12,317 bases of DNA, taken from positions 1-12,317 of the forward strand of contig JBBROE010000128.1 in NCBI GenBank assembly GCA_038229695.1, written 5' to 3'. The position numbers and the translations under genes were made by a program. Shown here one piece after another: positions 6,941-12,317 of the stretch. The first letter of the stretch is position 1. Each line of letters starts with the position of its first letter. The notes beneath the pieces were generated by a model that was not told the origin of the DNA, did not search any database, and saw only the letters and a program-made list of their open reading frames with translations. The DNA comes from JACMLD01 sp038229695 (GTDB lineage Bacteria; Bacteroidota; Bacteroidia; Chitinophagales; Chitinophagaceae).

Positions 6941-9841
6941 TTAGGCGGTTTGTTCACTCATATAACTTTCCACCGGCTCACAGGTGCAAATGAGGTTGCG
7001 GTCACCGAACGTATTGTTGATTCGGGCTACCGAAGGCCAGAATTTGTTTTTTACGGTGTAAGCGAGCGGGAAGGCCGCATCTTCCCTGCTGTAGGGATAA
7101 TCCCATTCCGACTGGCAGACTGTCCATTGGGTGTGCGGGGCATTTTTCAGCAGGTTATTCGTTTTATCTGCCTTGCCGGATTCAATGTCTTTAATTTCCT
7201 GGTGGATACCAATCATTGCATCGCAAAACCGGTCGAGCTCCCCTTTGTCCTCACTTTCGGTCGGTTCGATCATGATGGTTCCCGGAACGGGGAAGCTCAT
7301 GGTGGGTGCATGGAACCCGTAGTCGATCAGGCGTTTCGCGACATCCTCTGCCTCAACGCCGGCGGTGGCTTTAAAGGGGCGGAGGTCGACAATGAATTCG
7401 TGGGCGCAGGTACCGTTTTTACCGAGGTAAAGGATGGGGTAATATTTCTCCAGCCGGGCACGCATGTAATTGGCATTGAGGATGGCATATTCTGTCGCTT
7501 TTTTCATTCCTTCCGCCCCCAGCATTTTAATGTAGGCATAGCTGATTAGCAGGATTGATGCTGACCCAAAAGGAGCTGAGGATACCGCGCCGCCGTTATG
7601 CGGCTGTTGATTTACGTTATGAAAATAAACATGGCCGGGTAGAAACGGTTTCAACTTGTCGTTCACGCAAATCGGGCCCATGCCGGGGCCCCCGCCACCA
7701 TGGGGTATGGCAAAGGTTTTATGCAGGTTCAGGTGGCACACATCTGCTCCGATCATCCCGGGCGAAGTAAGCCCCACCTGCGCATTCATGTTGGCGCCGT
7801 CCATGTACACAAGTCCTCCATTTTCATGGATGCTGTTACAGATGTCGATAATACTTTCCTCGAAAACGCCGTGGGTGGAAGGGTAGGTGACCATCAGCGC
7901 GGCGAGGGTATCTTTATATTGCGTTGCTTTTGCTTTCAGATCAGCCAGGTCTATATGACCTTCCGCATCGCTTTTAACCACCACCACTTTCATGCCTGCC
8001 ATCACCGCACTTGCGGGGTTGGTTCCGTGTGCCGAAATCGGTATCAGCACGATGTTTCGGTGATGATTGCCCGCTGCCAGGTGATAGTCGCGGATAGCGA
8101 GCAGGCCGCTGTACTCTCCCTGTGCGCCGCTGTTTGGCTGCAGGCTGCATGCGGTGAAGCCGGTGATTTCGCAGAGGAAGCTGCTCAGCTCATCGGTAAT
8201 CTGCCGGTAACCCCGGGCCTGTGCGGGCGGTACAAAGGGGTGGAGGTTGGCGAAGGCCGGCCAGCTGACCGGTATCAGTTCAGTGGCTGCATTCAGTTTC
8301 ATGGTACAGCTGCCGAGAGAAATCATGGAGGTGTTTAGCGAAAGGTCTTTGTTTTCCAAAAATTTGATGTACCGCATCATTCGCGTTTCGGTATGATGGG
8401 TTTTAAAAACCGACTGTTGCAGATAGGAACTGGTCCTGCGTAAACCGGCGGGAAGGTGTTCGCCGGCGTATGCATCGTCGAATGTTATCCCAGTGGTGTT
8501 GCGCCCTTCTGCCTGGTCAAATATGGAGACGATGGCAAGGATATCTTCGCGGGTGGTGGTTTCGTCGATGCTGATACCGATGTGCTCGTCATCGAAGTAC
8601 CTGAAATTAGTTTCATTCTTTTCCGCCGCTTCACGGATAGCTGCGACGTTACTGGTTTTGATACAAAGGGTATCAAAAAAGTCGGCGCTGGTATTGGCAT
8701 AACCACGGGTGGTCAGCTCACGGCAAAGGGCAACCGCAAGCACGTGAATCCGGGTTGCGATATTCCTGATGCCATCAGGACCATGATAGACGGCGTACAT
8801 CGCGGCCATATTGGCCAGGAGGGCCTGGGCGGTACAGATATTCGAAGTTGCTTTTTCTCTTTTGATGTGCTGTTCGCGGGTCTGGAGGGCCATCCTGAGC
8901 GCCCGGTTGCCTTTGGCATCAACGCTGATGCCGATGAGCCGGCCCGGGATCGCGCGTTTGAATTCATCTTTTGTGGCGAAGAAGGCCGCGTGGGGACCCC
9001 CGAAACCCAGGGGTACACCGAAACGCTGGGCTGATCCAACGGCGGCGTCAGCACCCAGTTCCCCCGGGGGAACCAGCAGGGTGAGCGCCATTAAATCGGT
9101 GGCCACCACGGTGTAACCGCCGGCTGATTTTATCTTTTCAATAAAAGACCGGTAATCCGGGATGGAACCGTAATTGTCAGGATACTGCAACAGGCCACCG
9201 AAAAAGCTGTCGTCGATAACGGCTGTGCGGAAATCGCCGGTGACCAGTTCCACGCCGATCGGGGCTGCGCGGGTAGCAAGCACATCGCGCGTCTGCGGGA
9301 AAGCAGCGCTGTCTACAAAAAAGCGGGGCTGCCTTATGTCGTCGGTTTTATTGACATGGTGAAAAAACATGGCCATCGCCTCGGCAGCGGCCGTGCCTTC
9401 GTCGAGCAGCGACGCATTGGCAATAGGCATGGCCGTTAGATCAGTGACCATGGTCTGAAAATTCAGCAGGCTTTCCAGCCTGCCCTGCGCAATCTCCGCC
9501 TGGTAGGGCGTATACTGCGTGTACCAACCCGGGTTTTCAAAAATGTTTCTCAGTATGACGCTGGGCGTAATTGTTCCATAATAGCCCTGCCCGATATAAT
9601 TTTTATACAATTGGTTCCTGCCGGCAATATCATGTAACTGCTGCAGGTATTCATATTCACTCTGCGGAGACGGCTGCTGCAGTGGTTGCTTAAGCCGGAT
9701 GGATGCCGGGATTGTTTTGCCGATCATGTCTTCGATCGACGCCAACCCGATGGTATGGAGCATTTCTGCAGTACTGTTATCCCCGGCTCCGATATGCCTT
9801 GCCTGAAATTCCTGTTGCTGCTGGTCAAAAAGATTCATCAT
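6941..9841 (-). CDS. gcvP: Glycine dehydrogenase (decarboxylating), single-chain P-protein
   Basis: The 966-residue P-protein of the glycine cleavage system. It is a cytosolic PLP enzyme that decarboxylates glycine and passes the aminomethyl group to the lipoyl arm of H-protein, feeding one-carbon units to tetrahydrofolate with GcvT and GcvH. The chain has both halves of the long form fused. The N-terminal, non-catalytic half (about 1-450) has YIGQGYYGT and a GFGGPHAAFFATKDEFKRAIPGR-type segment (280-301). The C-terminal half carries SLGSCTMKLNAATE (508-521), HGTNPASA (605-612) and the PLP-binding motif NLHKTFAIPHGGGGPGMGP, in which Lys708 forms the Schiff base. Length and motifs are those of intact bacterial GcvP. 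Two adjacent ATG codons open the frame (9841 and 9838). It has its own promoter and terminator and no gcvT or gcvH beside it, so the system is dispersed on the chromosome. Confidence 0.98.
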   Translation of the reverse strand: MMNLFDQQQQEFQARHIGAGDNSTAEMLHTIGLASIEDMIGKTIPASIRLKQPLQQPSPQSEYEYLQQLHDIAGRNQLYKNYIGQGYYGTITPSVILRNIFENPGWYTQYTPYQAEIAQGRLESLLNFQTMVTDLTAMPIANASLLDEGTAAAEAMAMFFHHVNKTDDIRQPRFFVDSAAFPQTRDVLATRAAPIGVELVTGDFRTAVIDDSFFGGLLQYPDNYGSIPDYRSFIEKIKSAGGYTVVATDLMALTLLVPPGELGADAAVGSAQRFGVPLGFGGPHAAFFATKDEFKRAIPGRLIGISVDAKGNRALRMALQTREQHIKREKATSNICTAQALLANMAAMYAVYHGPDGIRNIATRIHVLAVALCRELTTRGYANTSADFFDTLCIKTSNVAAIREAAEKNETNFRYFDDEHIGISIDETTTREDILAIVSIFDQAEGRNTTGITFDDAYAGEHLPAGLRRTSSYLQQSVFKTHHTETRMMRYIKFLENKDLSLNTSMISLGSCTMKLNAATELIPVSWPAFANLHPFVPPAQARGYRQITDELSSFLCEITGFTACSLQPNSGAQGEYSGLLAIRDYHLAAGNHHRNIVLIPISAHGTNPASAVMAGMKVVVVKSDAEGHIDLADLKAKATQYKDTLAALMVTYPSTHGVFEESIIDICNSIHENGGLVYMDGANMNAQVGLTSPGMIGADVCHLNLHKTFAIPHGGGGPGMGPICVNDKLKPFLPGHVYFHNVNQQPHNGGAVSSAPFGSASILLISYAYIKMLGAEGMKKATEYAILNANYMRARLEKYYPILYLGKNGTCAHEFIVDLRPFKATAGVEAEDVAKRLIDYGFHAPTMSFPVPGTIMIEPTESEDKGELDRFCDAMIGIHQEIKDIESGKADKTNNLLKNAPHTQWTVCQSEWDYPYSREDAAFPLAYTVKNKFWPSVARINNTFGDRNLICTCEPVESYMSEQTA

Positions 9842-9870
9842 ATATGCAGGTTATTCCTTTAAAAGATGCG

Positions 9871-9878
9871 CAAAGGTA
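9871..9878 (-). promoter_or_regulatory. Bacteroidota -7 promoter element for gcvP
   Basis: The minus strand reads TACCTTTG, an exact TAnnTTTG match, ending 29 bases before the first gcvP ATG. The transcript leader would be about 20-25 bases, too short for a glycine riboswitch. No clear -33 TTTG is seen; TTTA occurs a few bases closer than expected. The remaining gap up to 10029 holds no gene or clear terminator. Confidence 0.6.
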
Positions 9879-10029
9879 ATGCTTGAAAAGGAGATAAATA
9901 AGTGTGAGCGGCAGGCGAAAGGGCAATAAAAAGATAAACTTTTCTTTGGCAGCGCTCCTGTATAATGTGCCGGACCGCAGGGGCATTGCTGATTCAACAG
10001 GATGAGTGAAACTGAACCGGGTAGCAGGC

Positions 10030-10944
10030 TCAAATCTTTCCTGTTCCTGCTTTTTCTGCGGCGCGCAGCTGTCTGCTCGTAAGCCTGCTGCCGTCATGGC
10101 TCCAGCCGGGCGGCCCGAACAGGTAACCGACCCGGCTTTTCCAGGAAATATCGCTGCGGCGGACATCCTTTGTGATACTTTTCCATTCATGAAATATGAC
10201 ATGTCCCGGGGTATGATTGTCCAGGTCCCGCGTAAGCCCGTATTTGACGGGCTGGTAGGCAGATTCCGGCAGTTCCTGCTGGAATGTTCCAAAGAGTTTA
10301 TCCCAGATGATGAGGAACATACCCATATTCTTATCGAGGTACAGGGGGTTGGATGCATGGTGAACGCGGTGATGGGAGGGCGTTACCAGGACCTGTTCGA
10401 GCCACCCAAGTTTACGGATCTTCTCGGTATGCACCAGGATACCCCAGATTTGCGTCACCGCATAAACAAATGCAATGTCCAGGGGTTGAAATCCCAGCAG
10501 CGCCAGCGGGATGAAAAATATAAACCGGTAAAGGGGTTCCATCACCGACGATCGGAATCCCACCGTGAGGTTAAAATGATGGGAAGAATGGTGCGTGACA
10601 TGCGCCGCCCAGAACAGCCGGCAGTGATGGTCCGTACGATGAAGCCAGTAATACAGGAAGTCTTCTCCCAGGAAAAGCAGTAACCAGTAGGCCCAGCCAC
10701 TGACCGGACCGGCCAGGTGGTATTCGTAGAAAAAATTAAGCACCACCCCGATGTAGATACCGCGGAACAACAGGTCGATGCCGGCATTGCACAGCATGAG
10801 ATAAACATTCTGGAGGGTATCCCGGAGCGTATATACCGGCTTCCTGGTGACGTGGCTCAGCAGGATCTCCGAGCCGATCACCAGCATATATAGCGGTGTG
10901 CTGATCAGGATGAGCCAGGTTTCCCGGAGTGTGGAGATAGCCAT
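10030..10944 (-). CDS. Membrane sterol desaturase / fatty acid hydroxylase family protein
   Basis: A 304-residue integral membrane di-iron oxygenase of the fatty acid hydroxylase superfamily, which inserts oxygen into or desaturates lipid substrates. Hydrophobic spans lie at about 10-30, 48-72, 83-101 and 140-172. The histidine ligand clusters are all present: HRTDHH (102-107), HVTHHSSHH (115-123), a lone His172 (VHTEK) and HHRVHH (191-196, after TPS). The cytoplasmic tail (about 220-304) is polar and Arg/Lys-rich at the end. The frame is open 37 codons further upstream, but that part has no hydrophobic or conserved character. The ATG at 10942-10944, giving MAISTLRETW, matches the usual start just before TM1. 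The substrate cannot be assigned: family members act on sterols, carotenoids, sphingoid bases and fatty acids. It diverges from the YkgJ gene across 137 bases. Confidence 0.9.
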   Translation of the reverse strand: MAISTLRETWLILISTPLYMLVIGSEILLSHVTRKPVYTLRDTLQNVYLMLCNAGIDLLFRGIYIGVVLNFFYEYHLAGPVSGWAYWLLLFLGEDFLYYWLHRTDHHCRLFWAAHVTHHSSHHFNLTVGFRSSVMEPLYRFIFFIPLALLGFQPLDIAFVYAVTQIWGILVHTEKIRKLGWLEQVLVTPSHHRVHHASNPLYLDKNMGMFLIIWDKLFGTFQQELPESAYQPVKYGLTRDLDNHTPGHVIFHEWKSITKDVRRSDISWKSRVGYLFGPPGWSHDGSRLTSRQLRAAEKAGTGKI

Positions 10945-11081
10945 AGTATCGCCCGAAGGGCAAAAATTACTTTTTGAACGCCGAAAGTAAACATAAATTG
11001 CGCAGTCCGGCTGCCGGGTCAACACGACTGGCACACTGGCCTGCTTAAATAACAAAACGGATTTAAAATTAATATACAGCG

Positions 11082-11567
11082 ATGCAAAACGGGGTACCTG
11101 ACAACTGGCAAAAAAGATCGGCCGAACAGCAGAAAAACTACCAGCGTTTTCTGCAGCGCCCCAACCGGAAGAAGGTATTGTCCCTGCTGCCGGATGTAGA
11201 CGCCGAAGCGTTCGAAAAAATCGACTGCCTGCAGTGCGGCGCCTGTTGCAAAAATTATTCTCCGCGTTTTAAGACACCGGATATTAAACGAATCTCCCGC
11301 CTCCTGAAGATGAAAGAAAGCGTATTTATTGCCACTTACCTGGTGCTGGATAAAGAAGGGGATTACGTGGCCCGGACCGCACCCTGCCCTTTTTTGGGGG
11401 CCGATAATTACTGCAGCATTTATGCGGACCGGCCTTCCGACTGCCACCGGTTTCCCTATACCTCCGAGGACGTCCTCATTGACCGGCCGCAGATAACGCT
11501 CAAGAACTCCGCGTTCTGCCCGATAACTTTTTATGTAATGGAACGATTGCTCGTGCTCACCAAATAA
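11082..11567 (+). CDS. YkgJ-family cysteine cluster protein
   Basis: A 161-residue soluble protein of the YkgJ/CxxCxxCC family, thought to bind zinc or an iron-sulfur centre. The motif CLQCGACC occupies 49-56 (Cys49, 52, 55, 56), followed by Cys102 (PCPFLG), Cys111 (NYCSIY), Cys121 (RPSDCHRFPY) and Cys146 (FCPIT). All eight cysteines sit in the order typical of the family. The N-terminal 45 residues are charged and helical and contain no signal peptide. The reaction of this family is not firmly established, so no function is assigned. It is the only plus-strand gene in the right half, with its start 26 bases past an upstream TAA-rich stretch and its stop 25 bases before the end of the converging hydrolase gene. 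Confidence 0.9.
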   Translation: MQNGVPDNWQKRSAEQQKNYQRFLQRPNRKKVLSLLPDVDAEAFEKIDCLQCGACCKNYSPRFKTPDIKRISRLLKMKESVFIATYLVLDKEGDYVARTAPCPFLGADNYCSIYADRPSDCHRFPYTSEDVLIDRPQITLKNSAFCPITFYVMERLLVLTK

Positions 11568-11573
11568 CCGGGG

Positions 11574-11591
11574 CAGCCACAACTGTGGCTG
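11574..11591. terminator. Short inverted repeat between converging genes, possible terminator
   Basis: CAGCCACA and its exact complement TGTGGCTG flank two bases; in RNA this gives a 7-bp stem with a 4-base loop. It lies between the stop codons of the YkgJ and hydrolase genes, where a shared terminator is expected. It has no T-tract on either side, so its terminator role is uncertain. Confidence 0.35.
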
Positions 11592-11592
11592 A

Positions 11593-12317
11593 TCACATGG
11601 TGGTTGTCAGCTCATCAAAGGCCGCACCGAGCGGCCGTTCAATGCCATCTCCCTTCCATTCCGGGGAACCGGGGATACCGGTGGATTTAAGGATCTCTTC
11701 TTTTGTTTTCCCGGCTTTAATTTGTGCCGAAGTATACGCCAAAACATTGGACAGGTAGGTCTGGAAAGCCATCAAATCGTCCTTATTGCCGGTAACCTGG
11801 TAACCTTCTCCCGCATGGCCGAAAACATAGGTTGTTTTACGATCGAACTTGTTCATCGCTTTGTCCAGCACTTTCACCCAGTTGCTGATGCTGGCGCCGG
11901 CTGATCTATCCACAAACGGATGACGGCGGTTGAAAACGAGGTCGCCCATGTGAACAATATTCCGGTGTTCAAAGTGCACCAGGCTGTCGCCGTTGGTGTG
12001 GCCCGGGCCATAATAATAGAGACAGATTTTTTCGCCGGATACGACGGTATCGCACCAGGTATCGGTATAGGTTTTATCGGGATATAATTGCTTATCCTCG
12101 GTCTTTTGGGCAATGGCGACTGTCTTCTGGTTATTAAGCGAATTCTGGTGTGCAAGTACATGCTCAGTCAGTCCTTTATACGAAATGTTTCCGGCTGTAT
12201 GGTCAAAGTGGTGATGGGTATTGATCAGCATACGGAACGGCTGCTGACTTTTCTTTTTTAGTTCATCGATGAGGTGTTGGGACTGCTCCGGGAACTGGGC
12301 ATCCACTGTAACGATGC
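11593..12317 (-). CDS. Metallo-beta-lactamase-fold hydrolase, N-terminus cut by window edge
   Basis: A partial gene: 237 residues are seen from the GTG at 12304-12306, but the frame stays open to the window end (adding I-V-T-like residues before VDAQFPEQ), so the true start and any signal peptide lie outside. The metal ligands of the MBL superfamily are present: THHHFDH at 30-36 of the visible part (HxHxDH), His103 in GPGHTNGD, Asp122 in HMGDLVF, and His164 in VFGHAGEG. The arrangement, with FPEQSQHLIDEL before the HxHxDH motif, resembles exported BcII-like or SoxH-like MBL hydrolases rather than glyoxalase II. Substrate is unknown, and a beta-lactamase role should not be assumed. The C-terminal residues 180-237 form a helical extension. 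It converges with the YkgJ gene. Confidence 0.88.
   Translation of the reverse strand, partial: IVTVDAQFPEQSQHLIDELKKKSQQPFRMLINTHHHFDHTAGNISYKGLTEHVLAHQNSLNNQKTVAIAQKTEDKQLYPDKTYTDTWCDTVVSGEKICLYYYGPGHTNGDSLVHFEHRNIVHMGDLVFNRRHPFVDRSAGASISNWVKVLDKAMNKFDRKTTYVFGHAGEGYQVTGNKDDLMAFQTYLSNVLAYTSAQIKAGKTKEEILKSTGIPGSPEWKGDGIERPLGAAFDELTTTM

Noticed and set aside
6794..7549. A 251-codon plus-strand open frame opposite the gcvP 3' end
   Set aside because: Most of it is antisense to the conserved gcvP coding sequence, its translation shows no domain, and it would run through the gcvP terminator hairpin.
7700..9034. Long plus-strand open frames (about 190-210 codons) opposite gcvP
   Set aside because: They are antisense shadows of a highly conserved enzyme in GC-balanced DNA; there are no recognisable motifs or starts with leaders.
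9842..9900. Possible glycine riboswitch upstream of gcvP
   Set aside because: The promoter-to-start leader is only about 20-25 bases and no paired aptamer structure is visible.
10006..10683. A 225-codon plus-strand open frame opposite the sterol desaturase gene
   Set aside because: The minus-strand frame has all histidine clusters and membrane spans, while this frame has no domain features.
10951..10961. Small hairpin GCCC-TTC-GGGC just upstream of the sterol desaturase start
   Set aside because: Four base pairs are too few to support a regulatory claim; it may be chance.

Overview
The window looks like chromosomal DNA of a Bacteroidota species, probably from the Chitinophagaceae. This is an inference from base composition near 50% GC, two exact TAnnTTTG promoter -7 elements, A/T-rich leaders without Shine-Dalgarno sites, and protein types common there (exported NIPSNAP protein, surface-antigen outer membrane protein, YkgJ-type cysteine protein). 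I see no rRNA, tRNA, CRISPR array, insertion sequence, phage gene or integration site.

Left part (1-5400): on the minus strand lie a BamA/D15-like outer membrane beta-barrel gene, which appears to start at TTG, and a zinc alcohol dehydrogenase of the cinnamyl-alcohol type with its own promoter and terminator. Diverging from it on the plus strand are an exported two-domain NIPSNAP protein, a bacterial inward-rectifier potassium channel (KirBac type), and a lipoprotein polysaccharide deacetylase. A hairpin with an A-tract and a T-tract closes this plus-strand group and also ends the converging cold-shock gene.

Middle (5400-6940): on the minus strand lie a 66-residue cold-shock protein, the remnant of a small mechanosensitive channel gene (MscS) that has lost its pore helix and beta-domain in frame, and a very acidic protein of unknown function. 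The remnant reads into the cold-shock gene, so the likely cold-shock promoter lies inside it. This is the most unusual piece of the window.

Right part (6941-12317): a full-length single-chain glycine decarboxylase P-protein (gcvP), alone with its own promoter and a perfect terminator; a membrane fatty acid hydroxylase/sterol desaturase; a divergent YkgJ-family cysteine-cluster protein; and a metallo-beta-lactamase-fold hydrolase cut by the right edge. Most genes look like independent housekeeping or envelope genes rather than one pathway. I found no convincing new multi-gene system. All intergenic gaps are under 300 bases.
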